This document shows positions 25,920 to 34,409 of a stretch of 64,000 nucleotides of DNA, in pieces. The DNA comes from Kribbella sp. NBC_00382. Its GTDB lineage: Bacteria; Actinomycetota; Actinomycetes; Propionibacteriales; Kribbellaceae. How positions within the stretch are numbered: the stretch's first letter is position 1; the number at the start of each line of letters is the position of its first letter. The DNA is taken from NCBI RefSeq assembly GCF_036067295.1, contig NZ_CP107954.1:7564001-7628000 (forward strand), written 5' to 3'. The position numbers and the translations under genes are program-made. The notes beneath the pieces were generated by a model. The model was not told where the DNA came from, searched no databases, and saw only the letters and a program-made list of their open reading frames with translations.

Positions 25920-25936
25920 TTTCCGCATTGTGGAAA
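25920..25936. promoter_or_regulatory. Candidate AllR/IclR operator upstream of hyi
   Basis: TTTCC-GCATTGT-GGAAA is a 17-bp interrupted palindrome 17 bp before the hyi start. A looser relative, TTCTGCTATGCGAA, follows a few bases upstream. The spacing TTCC-N7-GGAA is the same as in the site before the IclR gene at 40046-40064, which supports one regulator for both. Regulator identity is inferred. Confidence 0.5.
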
Positions 25937-26063
25937 CTTACTTCTGCTATGCGAAATTACCATAGAATGCCGACGACGAGCCCGTCAAGCACTGGCCGCA
26001 AAGCCCGAAGAGGCCTGATCGATGTCCACACGGGCATATCGCGCGCGCGTGCTCGCGTTGTAC

Positions 26064-26072
26064 GTTCCTCCA
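26064..26072 (+). promoter_or_regulatory. Half-site TCCTCCAAA upstream of pucR
   Basis: TCCTCCAAA lies 31 bp before the pucR start and equals one half of the palindrome at 27637-27652 before the permease gene. It could be an autoregulatory site for PucR. Short, so weak on its own. Confidence 0.35.
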
Positions 26073-26103
26073 AAGAGCCGGCAACAAATCGGAGGAGGCG
26101 CAG

Positions 26104-27636
26104 ATGCTGCTTTCAGAGCTGTTCGAGCCGCCCGAACTGCGGCTCCGGCTGCTGCACGCGGCCCGCGGCGCGTACGACCGCCCGATCGGCCGGATCATCA
26201 CCACCGACCTGCTCGAACCCGGCACCTACCTCAACGGCGGCGAGCTGGTCCTCACCGGCCTGGTCTGGCGGCGCAGCGCCAAGGACAGCGAAACCTTCGT
26301 CGCATCAGTCGCCGAGCGGGGCGCGACCACGATCCTCGCGGGCGCCGCACTCCTCGGCGAGGTCCCCGACGACCTGCTCCAGGCCTGCCGCCGCCACCAG
26401 GTCACCCTCGTCGAGGTACCGAAAGAGATCGCTTTCGCCGACGTCACCGAGTACGTCGCAGCGGCCGGCTCAGCCGGTACCGGCGCCCGGCTCTCCGCAA
26501 GCCTCGTCCGCCAGCGCCAACTCCTCTCGGCGATCGCGTCAGGCCGCAGCCTCGACGAGCTGACCGCCCGGATCTCCACCGAGATCGACCACGACTGCCG
26601 CGTCATCACCTCCACCGGCAGGCACGTAGTACCAGGCCCCGGCCCACTCGACGAGGACGCGCTCAACGCGATCACCCGACGCTTCCTGACCGCAGATCGC
26701 ACCCCAGCCGTCGCCGACGCAGCCAGTACGTCGTACAGCCTGTTCCCGATCGGATCAGGCCTCGGCAACCGCCTCACCGCCTGGCTACTCGTCGTCGACG
26801 GCGACCACACCCAGTGGCCCCGGGCGCACGTCGAAGCGGTCCAGGAACTGTGCGCCATCGCCGCTCTAGACCGGGTACGCCGCGACGAGGGTCGCCTCGC
26901 ACTACGCCCGCTGGTCGAGGACGCGCTGAGCCTGGTCGAATCGGGCGGCCCCCAAGCCGAGGTCGCGACCCGGCTGCGGCAGGCCGGCGTACAGGTCGAT
27001 CGTCCGATGGCTGTCGCCGTGGCCGAACTGCGGGACGACGGTCCGGTCGAGGTCGCCCACGCGGTCTTCGAGGACGTCGCCCTCACCGTGGGACCAGCGG
27101 TCGTCGCGGCCGGGCGGGACGGTCTTCTCGTCGCCCTGTTGCCGTGGTCGTCAGAGCTCCCCGATCTCCTCCGCCACGCCTTCGGCCGGCTCGATCCCGG
27201 CCTGGCCAAGGCGAGGCTCGCGGTCGGAGTCAGCGGCGAGACGACCGTCGACGCCTTGACCGGCGCGCTGGAGGAGGCACGTTTCGCCCAACGGGCGGCA
27301 CTGTCCGGGCGTACCCGGGTCTCGGTGGTGACCTCCGACGAGGTCGCCTCGCACGTCCTGCTGCTCGCGACCGTGCCCGACGATGTCCGGCGCACCTACG
27401 CCCACCGGGTGCTCGGGCCGGTGCTCGAGCACGATCGCCGCACCCGCGCAGACCTGCTTGCCACGCTGACGGAGTTCCTGGCCTGGTCGGGCTCCTGGTC
27501 CCGTACCGCGGAGTCGTTGCACCTGCACGTCAACACGGTTCGTTACCGGATCGAACGCGTCGAGCAACTGACCGGTCGCGATCTGTCGAACTTCGAGGAC
27601 CGGGTCGACGTGTTCCTCGCCCTCAAGTCGCTCTGA
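26104..27636 (+). CDS. pucR: PucR-family transcriptional regulator of purine catabolism
   Basis: This 510-aa protein has the N-terminal PucR sensor domain (about residues 1-125, LLSELFEPPELRLRLLHAARGA), a middle GGDEF-like CdaR region, and a C-terminal helix-turn-helix (HVNTVRYRIERVEQLTG) that defines the PucR/CdaR family. Such proteins usually activate purine degradation genes in response to a pathway metabolite. The ATG at 26104 follows GGAGGAGGCG. It is divergent from the allantoin/glyoxylate operon and precedes the permease-xdh operon. It is the likely local regulator, with binding to the palindrome at 27637-27652 as a testable guess. Confidence 0.9.
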   Translation: MLLSELFEPPELRLRLLHAARGAYDRPIGRIITTDLLEPGTYLNGGELVLTGLVWRRSAKDSETFVASVAERGATTILAGAALLGEVPDDLLQACRRHQVTLVEVPKEIAFADVTEYVAAAGSAGTGARLSASLVRQRQLLSAIASGRSLDELTARISTEIDHDCRVITSTGRHVVPGPGPLDEDALNAITRRFLTADRTPAVADAASTSYSLFPIGSGLGNRLTAWLLVVDGDHTQWPRAHVEAVQELCAIAALDRVRRDEGRLALRPLVEDALSLVESGGPQAEVATRLRQAGVQVDRPMAVAVAELRDDGPVEVAHAVFEDVALTVGPAVVAAGRDGLLVALLPWSSELPDLLRHAFGRLDPGLAKARLAVGVSGETTVDALTGALEEARFAQRAALSGRTRVSVVTSDEVASHVLLLATVPDDVRRTYAHRVLGPVLEHDRRTRADLLATLTEFLAWSGSWSRTAESLHLHVNTVRYRIERVEQLTGRDLSNFEDRVDVFLALKSL

Positions 27637-27652
27637 TTGGAGGATCCTCCAA
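27637..27652. promoter_or_regulatory. Perfect 16-bp palindrome before the purine operon
   Basis: TTGGAGGATCCTCCAA starts directly after the pucR stop codon and 115 bp before the permease start. It is a perfect dyad, and its right half recurs in the pucR promoter region. A regulator operator is the best reading, with PucR the nearest candidate. Confidence 0.5.
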
Positions 27653-27767
27653 AAGCAGCCGAGCAGAAACCGCGCAAGTTCAGAGGTTTATCGGGTGCAA
27701 TCGGCCACCGCCCGGGCCCAAGCTGTCGTGCAGGTCAGATCCGCCGCGACCCCTTGGAAGGTGCCGA

Positions 27768-29693
27768 ATGAAGGCAGAAACGCGACCGAGCCGCGCAAGT
27801 CGTCATCCTGTCGACGAAGTGCTCTCGCCGGGCAAGCTCGCCGTCTACGGCACCCAGCACGTGCTGGCCTTCTATGCCGGCGCGGTGATCGTACCGATCC
27901 TGCTAGCGAACTCGATCGGCCTGAGCACGGCGCAGCTGGTGCACCTGATCAACGCCGACCTGTTCACCTGCGGTATCGCCTCGATCATCCAGTCGGTCGG
28001 CTTCTGGAAGGTCGGTGTCCGGCTGCCGCTGCTGCAGGGCGTGACCTTCACGGCAGTCTCGCCGATGATCGCCATCGGCCTCGCAGCCGGCGGCGGTACG
28101 GACGGCCTGCTGGTCATCTACGGCGCGGTCCTGGTGGCCGGGCTGGCGACCTTCTTCATCGCCCCGTTCTTCAGCAAGCTGATCCGGTACTTCCCACCCG
28201 TCGTCACGGGCTCGGTGATCACGATCATCGGGCTGGCCCTGCTGCCGGTGGCCGCCGGGGACGCGACCGGCGGCGCGGGACCGACCTCGGACCCGACCAG
28301 TGGCAAGAACCTCGCCTATGCACTCGGGACGCTCGCGCTGATCGTGCTCATCCAGCGAGTCTTCAAGGGCTTCATGGCCACGGTCGCAGTACTGGTCGGC
28401 CTGGTCGTCGGGACCCTGGTCGCGTGGAGCTTCGGTGACGCGCACTTCGGTGCGGTCGGCGACGCGGCCTGGGTCGGCGTGACCCAGCCCTTCTACTTCG
28501 GCTGGCCCAAGTTCTCGATCGCCGCGATCATCTCGATGGTCGTCGTCATGCTGATCACCGCGGTGGAGACCACCGGTGACGTGTTCGCGACCGGCGAGAT
28601 CGTGCAGAAGCGGATCACCCGCAACGACATCGCCCGGGCGCTGCGCGCCGACGGCCTGGCCACCACGATCGGCGGCATCTTCAACTCCTTCCCCTATACC
28701 TGCTTCGCCGAGAATGTCGGGCTGGTCCGGCTGACCCGGGTGAAGAGCCGCTGGGTGGTCGCCACGGCCGGCGGGATCATGATCCTGCTCGGCCTGATCC
28801 CCAAGGCGGGCGCGATCGTGGCCGGCATCCCGCACCCTGTGCTCGGCGGCGCCGCCCTGGCGATGTTCGCCACCGTCGCGGTGGTCGGTTTCCAGACGCT
28901 GGCCAAGGTCGACTTCCACGACCACCGCAACGTGGTGATCGTGGCGACCAGCGTCGGCCTGGCGATGTACGTCACCGCGCAGCCGCAGATCTCCCAGGCG
29001 GTACCGGACTGGGCCGAGATCATCTTCGGCAGCGGCATCACGCTCGGCAGCCTGACCGCGATCGGGCTGAACCTGCTCTTCCACCACGTCGGCAAGGACT
29101 TCGGCCCCGCGGTGGCCGGCCAACCGAACCGTACCGGGCTGGTCCGGCTCGACCAGGTGAACAAGATGAGCCGCGACGAGTTCGTACAGACCTTCTCCGG
29201 GCTGTTCCAGGGACCGACCTGGATGGTCGAACGGGCCTGGGAGATGCGGCCGTTCACCGATACGCATGCCTTGCGCCGGTCGTTCCAGGAGGCGCTCTTC
29301 TCCGGGTCGCCTGAGGAGCAGCGCGAGCTGATCGGGTCGTATCCGCAGCTCGGCTCGCAGTTCGTCGCCGACGGGCTCAGTGGCGAGGCCTCACTGCGCG
29401 ATCAGGCGACTCGAGGGCTGACCTTCCTGCCGGAGCCCGACCGGGACGAGTTGGCGGCGATCACCGCGGAGTACAAGGAGCGGTTCGGCTTCCCGCTCGT
29501 CATCTCGGTCAGGGACGCGGAGTCGTTCGACCGGATCGTCGAGCAGGGCCGGGTACGGCTCGGCAACTGCGAGAACCAGGAGCACGCCGCCGCGCTGCTG
29601 GAGATCGCGAAGATCGCCGGCTACCGCTTCGACGACTTCCTGCAGGACGCGAACCCCATCCACAGTGCAAGGACCCGCTGGAGCCGACCATGA
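27768..29693 (+). CDS. Nucleobase:cation symporter (NCS2) fused to a C-terminal OHCU-decarboxylase-like domain
   Basis: The 641-aa product has two parts. Residues about 20-455 are an NCS2 (xanthine/uric acid permease) transporter with some 12-14 membrane segments and motifs such as YGTQHVLAFYAGAVIVPI and FPYTCFAENVGLVRLTRV. Residues about 459-641 match 2-oxo-4-hydroxy-4-carboxy-5-ureidoimidazoline decarboxylase (WEMRPFTDTHALRRSF, SYPQLGSQ, EYKERFGFPLVISV, EIAKIAGYRFDDFL). The catalytic histidine of that family (HPxLG) is Tyr525 here and the EQ glutamate is Asp545, while the separate uraD at 35695 keeps both. The domain may be a regulatory or scaffolding unit. The ATG follows GGAAGGTG, and its stop overlaps xdhA. 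Confidence 0.88.
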   Translation: MKAETRPSRASRHPVDEVLSPGKLAVYGTQHVLAFYAGAVIVPILLANSIGLSTAQLVHLINADLFTCGIASIIQSVGFWKVGVRLPLLQGVTFTAVSPMIAIGLAAGGGTDGLLVIYGAVLVAGLATFFIAPFFSKLIRYFPPVVTGSVITIIGLALLPVAAGDATGGAGPTSDPTSGKNLAYALGTLALIVLIQRVFKGFMATVAVLVGLVVGTLVAWSFGDAHFGAVGDAAWVGVTQPFYFGWPKFSIAAIISMVVVMLITAVETTGDVFATGEIVQKRITRNDIARALRADGLATTIGGIFNSFPYTCFAENVGLVRLTRVKSRWVVATAGGIMILLGLIPKAGAIVAGIPHPVLGGAALAMFATVAVVGFQTLAKVDFHDHRNVVIVATSVGLAMYVTAQPQISQAVPDWAEIIFGSGITLGSLTAIGLNLLFHHVGKDFGPAVAGQPNRTGLVRLDQVNKMSRDEFVQTFSGLFQGPTWMVERAWEMRPFTDTHALRRSFQEALFSGSPEEQRELIGSYPQLGSQFVADGLSGEASLRDQATRGLTFLPEPDRDELAAITAEYKERFGFPLVISVRDAESFDRIVEQGRVRLGNCENQEHAAALLEIAKIAGYRFDDFLQDANPIHSARTRWSRP

Positions 29694-31210
29694 CGACGAT
29701 CAAGGTGAACGGCACAGACGCCAGCCTCGACGGCGTACCTGTCCACACCACCGTGCTGGACTGGCTCCGCGACCGAGGACTGACCGGAGCCAAGGAAGGC
29801 TGCGCCGAGGGCGAGTGCGGTGCCTGCTCGGTACTGGTCGCCCGCCCGGGCATCGACACCCCCACCCAGTGGACGGCCATCAACGCCTGCCTTCTGCCCG
29901 CAGCATCCCTCGACGGCCAGGAGATCATCACCTCGGAAGGCCTCGGCAAGAGCACTGAGCTGCACCCGGTCCAACAGGAGATGGCAGTCCGCGGCGGATC
30001 CCAGTGTGGCTTCTGTACTCCGGGCTTCGTGTGCAGCATGGCCGCCGAGTACTACCGCGCAGACCGCACTCCGTCCGCCTCTTGCGAGCATGAGCACGGC
30101 CCCAACGGCTTCGACCTCCATGCGTTGAGCGGCAACCTCTGCCGCTGCACCGGCTACCGCCCCATCCGCGACGCCGCCTACGCTTTGGGTGATCCGGCCG
30201 CCGACGACACGCTCGCGGCCCGCCGGTCGTCACCCCCTCCTCCCCCGGTCGCCACCCGCCTAACTGTCGACGGAGCGGAGTTCATCCGCCCGGCCACCTT
30301 GGCCGAGGTCCTGGAGATCCTCACCGAGTGCCCCGAGGCCCGAATCGTCGCCGGCTCCACCGACGCCGGCGTAGAGGTCAACATCCGAGGCCTCCGGCCC
30401 CCACTCGTCGTAGCCGTCGACCGCCTGGCCGAACTCCGTGAGTTCACGTGGCACCCCCAGCCAGGCGAGGCCTACGGCCTCAGCAAGGTGGACGAGCCCG
30501 GTCAGCCCGATGGGCTGGGTGAGGTTGGTCGGGCCAGCGGGCCGGGCGAGGTGCGGATCGGCGCTGCGTTGACGTTGAGCGAGATCGAGCGGTTGCTCGC
30601 GGGACGGGTGCCGTTGCTGGCTCAGGTGTTTCCGCAGTTTGCTTCTCGGTTGATTCGCAACGGGGCGACGATCGGCGGCAACCTTGGGACTGGGTCGCCG
30701 ATTGGTGATACTCCACCGGCGCTGCTCGCCCTCGACGCATCGCTGGTCCTCACCTCGACCCGCGGTGAGCGCACCGTCGCCCTCGCCGACTACTTCACTG
30801 GCTACCGGCAGACGCTGAAGGCGCCGGATGAGTTGATTCGGAGCATCGTGGTGCCGTTGCCGTTGGCACCGATGACCGCGTTCCACAAGATTGCCAAGCG
30901 GCGGTTCGACGACATCTCAAGCGTTGCGATCGGGTACGCCGTGGAGGTCGTCGACGGAGTGGTTCGGCAGGCGCGGATCGGGCTCGGTGGAGTGGCGGCC
31001 ACGCCGTTGCGTGCGCGAGCGACGGAGGACGCGTTGATCGGCCAGCCGTGGACCGAGCAGAGCGTCCGCGAAGCGGCCGGAGTACTGGCCGGGGAGGGGA
31101 CTCCGATGGACGATCACCGGGCTAGTTCGGCGTACCGGTCGGCGATGCTTGGGCAGTCGTTGCTCCGCTTCTTTGCTCAGCACCTTGCAGCCGAGGGGGT
31201 CAGCGCATGA
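29690..31210 (+). CDS. xdhA: Xanthine dehydrogenase small subunit (2Fe-2S and FAD domains)
   Basis: This 506-aa subunit combines a ferredoxin-like 2Fe-2S domain (GCAEGECGACSVLV and the fourth Cys in INACLLP), a helical 2Fe-2S domain (GSQCGFCTPGFVCSM and NLCRCTGYRPI) and an FAD-binding domain (ARIVAGSTDAGVE, then RNGATIGGNLGTGSPIGDTPP). It moves electrons from the molybdenum subunit to NAD. A flexible repeat-like linker (about residues 260-285, Gly/Glu/Pro rich) interrupts the FAD domain. ATGA overlap with the permease gene and with xdhB shows tight operon structure. Confidence 0.95.
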   Translation: MTTIKVNGTDASLDGVPVHTTVLDWLRDRGLTGAKEGCAEGECGACSVLVARPGIDTPTQWTAINACLLPAASLDGQEIITSEGLGKSTELHPVQQEMAVRGGSQCGFCTPGFVCSMAAEYYRADRTPSASCEHEHGPNGFDLHALSGNLCRCTGYRPIRDAAYALGDPAADDTLAARRSSPPPPPVATRLTVDGAEFIRPATLAEVLEILTECPEARIVAGSTDAGVEVNIRGLRPPLVVAVDRLAELREFTWHPQPGEAYGLSKVDEPGQPDGLGEVGRASGPGEVRIGAALTLSEIERLLAGRVPLLAQVFPQFASRLIRNGATIGGNLGTGSPIGDTPPALLALDASLVLTSTRGERTVALADYFTGYRQTLKAPDELIRSIVVPLPLAPMTAFHKIAKRRFDDISSVAIGYAVEVVDGVVRQARIGLGGVAATPLRARATEDALIGQPWTEQSVREAAGVLAGEGTPMDDHRASSAYRSAMLGQSLLRFFAQHLAAEGVSA

Positions 31211-33567
31211 GCTCGTTGTCGCTCCGTCCGGAGAACTCGATCGTCGGGCTGCCGTTGCCGCATGAGAGTGCCGCGCTGCATGTGACCGGCGAGGCGCTCT
31301 ACACCGACGACCTCGTGCAGCGGACCCGTGACGTACTGCATGCCTGGCCGGTTCAGTCGCCGCATGCTCATGCGCGGATCCTGGATCTCCGGGTGAAGCC
31401 GGCGTACGACGTACCGGGCGTTGTCCGGGTGCTGACGTCGGAGGATGTGCCTGGGGTCAACGACGCCGGGGTGAAGCATGACGAGCCGCTGTTCCCGTCG
31501 GAGGCGATGTTTCACGGGCATGCGATCTGCTGGGTGCTCGGCGAGACGCTGGAGGCTGCGCGGCTTGGCGCTTTGGCGGTCGAGGTCGAGTACGAGGAAC
31601 TGCCCTCGCTGGTGACCGTCCGCGAAGCGATTGCCGCGGGCAACTTCCAGGGGATCGGGCGGCATCTGGAGAACGGTGATGTCGAGGCCGCACTGAGCTC
31701 CGCGCCGCATGTCTTCGAGGGCGAGTTCGAGTTCGCCGGGCAGGAGCACTTCTACCTGGAGACCAACTCGGCGCTGGCCCTCATCGACGAGGGCGGCCAG
31801 ATCTTCGTCCAGAGCAGCACGCAGCATCCGTCGGAGACGCAGGAGATCATCGCCCACGTGCTCGGCGTCGCGAGCCACGCGGTGACCGTCCAGTGCTTGC
31901 GGATGGGTGGCGGGTTTGGCGGCAAGGAGATGCAGCCGCACGGTTTCGCCGCCATCGCGGCGCTCGGCGCGACGTTGACCGGGCGGCCGGTGCGGCTGCG
32001 CCTCAACCGCACCCAGGACGTCACGATGACCGGCAAGCGGCACGGCTTCCACAGCTCGTGGCGGGTCGGCTTCGACGACGAGGGTCATCTCGTTGCCCTC
32101 GACGCAACGCTCACGGCCGATGGTGGCTGGAGTCTCGACCTGTCCGAGCCGGTGCTCGCCCGCGCGATGTGCCACATCGACAACGGGTACTCGATCCCCA
32201 ACGTCCGCGTCGACGGCCGGATCGCCAAGACGAACAAGACGTCACAGACCGCCTTCCGCGGCTTCGGCGGGCCGCAGGGCATGCTCGTGATCGAGGACAT
32301 CCTCGGCCGGTGCGCGCCGCAGCTCGGGTACGACGCGATGGAGCTGCGGCGGCGCAACTTCTACCAGTCCGGCGACAGTACGCCGTACGGGATGCCGGTA
32401 CGTCATGCCGAGCGGCTCGAGGCGTGCTGGAGCGAGGTACTCGAAACCGGCGACATCGAACAGCGGAAGACCGAGATCGCGGAGTTCAACGCGACGCATC
32501 CGCACCTCAAGCGGGCGATCGCGATGACGCCGGTGAAGTTCGGCATCTCGTTCAACCTGACCGCGTTCAACCAGGCGGGCGCGCTGGTGCACGTCTACAA
32601 GGACGGCTCGGTGCTGATCAATCACGGCGGTACCGAGATGGGCCAAGGGCTGCACACCAAGATGTTGCAGGTGGCGGCGACGACGCTCGGTGTTCCGCTG
32701 GAACGGGTACGGCTGGCGCCGACGCGGACCGACAAGGTGCCCAACACCTCAGCCACGGCCGCGAGCTCGGGTGCCGACCTCAACGGTGCCGCGATCAAGA
32801 ATGCCTGTGAGCAGATCCGCACGCGGCTCGAACAAGTTGCCGGGGGCAAGTTGGGAATCGGCGCGCACGACGTGCGGTTCGTGGATGGTCGCGTGCGTGG
32901 GCTGACCTTCGACAGTACGAGCCTGAGCTGGGAAGAGGTCGTCAACGCGGCGTACTTCCAGCGGGTGCAGTTGTGGGCGGCCGGCTTCTATCGGACCGAG
33001 GGGCTGCATTGGGATGCCAATGCGATGCGCGGGGAGCCGTTCAAGTACTTCGCGTATGGCGTTGCGGCCTCTGAGGTCGAGGTCGACGGCTTCACCGGCG
33101 CGTACACGTTGCGGCAGGTGGACATCGTCCATGACGTCGGCGACAGCCTCAGCCCGCTGATCGACATCGGGCAGATCGAGGGTGGATTCGTCCAGGGCGC
33201 CGGCTGGCTGACGCTGGAGGACCTGCGCTGGGACGAGAGCAATGGCCCGAACCGTGGACGGCTAGCCACCCAGGCAGCTAGCACGTACAAACTGCCGAGC
33301 TTCTCGGAGATGCCCGAGATCTTCAACGTCCGCCTACTGGAGAAGGCCCACGAAGACGGCGCGGTCTACGGCTCCAAAGCCGTCGGCGAACCGCCGCTGA
33401 TGCTCGCCTTCTCAGTCCGCGAAGCGCTTCGCCAGGCAGCCGCAGCCTTCGGGCCAGCCGGCACAAGCGTCGACCTCGGCTGCCCCGCGACGCCGGAGGC
33501 GGTCTACTGGGCGCTCGAGAAGGCCCGAGCTGGCTCCACCTCCCCCACCAGCGTGAGTGAGGGGTGA
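31207..33567 (+). CDS. xdhB: Xanthine dehydrogenase large molybdopterin subunit
   Basis: This 786-aa subunit oxidises hypoxanthine and xanthine to urate. Key parts are the a/b hammerhead N-terminus (HVTGEALYTDDLVQ), QEHFYLETNSALA, GGGFGGKEMQPHGFA for cofactor binding, TAFRGFGGPQGM, and the active-site glutamate in VGEPPLMLAFSVREAL near the C-terminus. ATG overlaps xdhA by 4 bp; the stop overlaps xdhC. Confidence 0.96.
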   Translation: MSSLSLRPENSIVGLPLPHESAALHVTGEALYTDDLVQRTRDVLHAWPVQSPHAHARILDLRVKPAYDVPGVVRVLTSEDVPGVNDAGVKHDEPLFPSEAMFHGHAICWVLGETLEAARLGALAVEVEYEELPSLVTVREAIAAGNFQGIGRHLENGDVEAALSSAPHVFEGEFEFAGQEHFYLETNSALALIDEGGQIFVQSSTQHPSETQEIIAHVLGVASHAVTVQCLRMGGGFGGKEMQPHGFAAIAALGATLTGRPVRLRLNRTQDVTMTGKRHGFHSSWRVGFDDEGHLVALDATLTADGGWSLDLSEPVLARAMCHIDNGYSIPNVRVDGRIAKTNKTSQTAFRGFGGPQGMLVIEDILGRCAPQLGYDAMELRRRNFYQSGDSTPYGMPVRHAERLEACWSEVLETGDIEQRKTEIAEFNATHPHLKRAIAMTPVKFGISFNLTAFNQAGALVHVYKDGSVLINHGGTEMGQGLHTKMLQVAATTLGVPLERVRLAPTRTDKVPNTSATAASSGADLNGAAIKNACEQIRTRLEQVAGGKLGIGAHDVRFVDGRVRGLTFDSTSLSWEEVVNAAYFQRVQLWAAGFYRTEGLHWDANAMRGEPFKYFAYGVAASEVEVDGFTGAYTLRQVDIVHDVGDSLSPLIDIGQIEGGFVQGAGWLTLEDLRWDESNGPNRGRLATQAASTYKLPSFSEMPEIFNVRLLEKAHEDGAVYGSKAVGEPPLMLAFSVREALRQAAAAFGPAGTSVDLGCPATPEAVYWALEKARAGSTSPTSVSEG

Positions 33568-34409
33568 GCGAGATGGAGTGGATGCGAGCTGTTCAAGCTC
33601 TTCGCGAGCAGCGTCGGGCCGGCGTGCTGGTGACGGTGATCTCCGTTCGTGGGCACTCGCCGCGGGATGCCGGCGCCAAGATGGTCGTCTCCGCGGATGG
33701 TGTCTGGGCGACTGTTGGTGGGGGCAACCTCGAAGCGGTGGCCATCGAGCGGGCGCGGGTTCTGCTGGCCGATGGAGCCGGCGAGCCCGAAGTACTGGAG
33801 TTTTCGCTGTCGGATAAGGCCCCCTTCCAGCAAGCCGTCCAATGTTGTGGCGGTGAGGTGAAGTTGCTGCTGGAGCCGTTGCCGGTGGTACCGGCGGTGG
33901 CAATCTTCGGGATCGGGCATGTCGGACTCGAGCTGGCGCGCATCCTCGCCCGGCACGATCTGGAGCTGCACCTGATCGACTCGCGACCCGACCAGCTCGT
34001 ACCGTCGCGCCTATCCGTCCTCGACGACGCCGTAGCCGGAGTACACGTCCACCACGTACCGGTACTACCGGAGCTCGTCGTCGGTGAGTTGCCACCAGGC
34101 ACGCACGCGCTGGTGATGACGCACGACCACGCGGAGGATGCCGCCCTCTGCGACGCCGCCCTCCGCAATGGGCAGCTGGCCACGATCGGCCTGATCGGAT
34201 CGAGCGCGAAGTGGGCGCGGTTCCGCAAGAAGCTCGCCGACGACGGCAACCCGGTCGAGGCGATCGACTCGATCACCACCCCGATCGGCCTGTCCGATCT
34301 GCCCGGCAAGGAGCCGGCCGTCATCGCGGTCAGCGTGGCCGCCTGGCTGCTCCAACTGTTCGTTGCCGAGCGCAACTCCGCGCCGGTTCACCGTGAGGCA
34401 AAAGCATGA
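33564..34409 (+). CDS. xdhC: XdhC, molybdenum cofactor maturation factor for xanthine dehydrogenase
   Basis: This 281-aa chaperone binds molybdenum cofactor, aids its sulfuration and inserts it in XdhB. It has the XdhC_CoxI N-terminus (VTVISVRGHSPRDAGAKMVV, TVGGGNLEAVAIERA) with the conserved cysteine pair in QQAVQCCGGEVKLL, and the Rossmann C-terminal domain (VAIFGIGHVGLELARIL, VMTHDHAEDAALCDAAL, IGLIGSSAKWARFR). The GTG start is translationally coupled to xdhB. Confidence 0.93.
   Translation: MSEMEWMRAVQALREQRRAGVLVTVISVRGHSPRDAGAKMVVSADGVWATVGGGNLEAVAIERARVLLADGAGEPEVLEFSLSDKAPFQQAVQCCGGEVKLLLEPLPVVPAVAIFGIGHVGLELARILARHDLELHLIDSRPDQLVPSRLSVLDDAVAGVHVHHVPVLPELVVGELPPGTHALVMTHDHAEDAALCDAALRNGQLATIGLIGSSAKWARFRKKLADDGNPVEAIDSITTPIGLSDLPGKEPAVIAVSVAAWLLQLFVAERNSAPVHREAKA

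Noticed and set aside
27653..27767. Purine or other riboswitch before the permease
   Set aside because: No conserved riboswitch core was found in this 115-bp leader; the only strong element is the 16-bp DNA palindrome at its edge.
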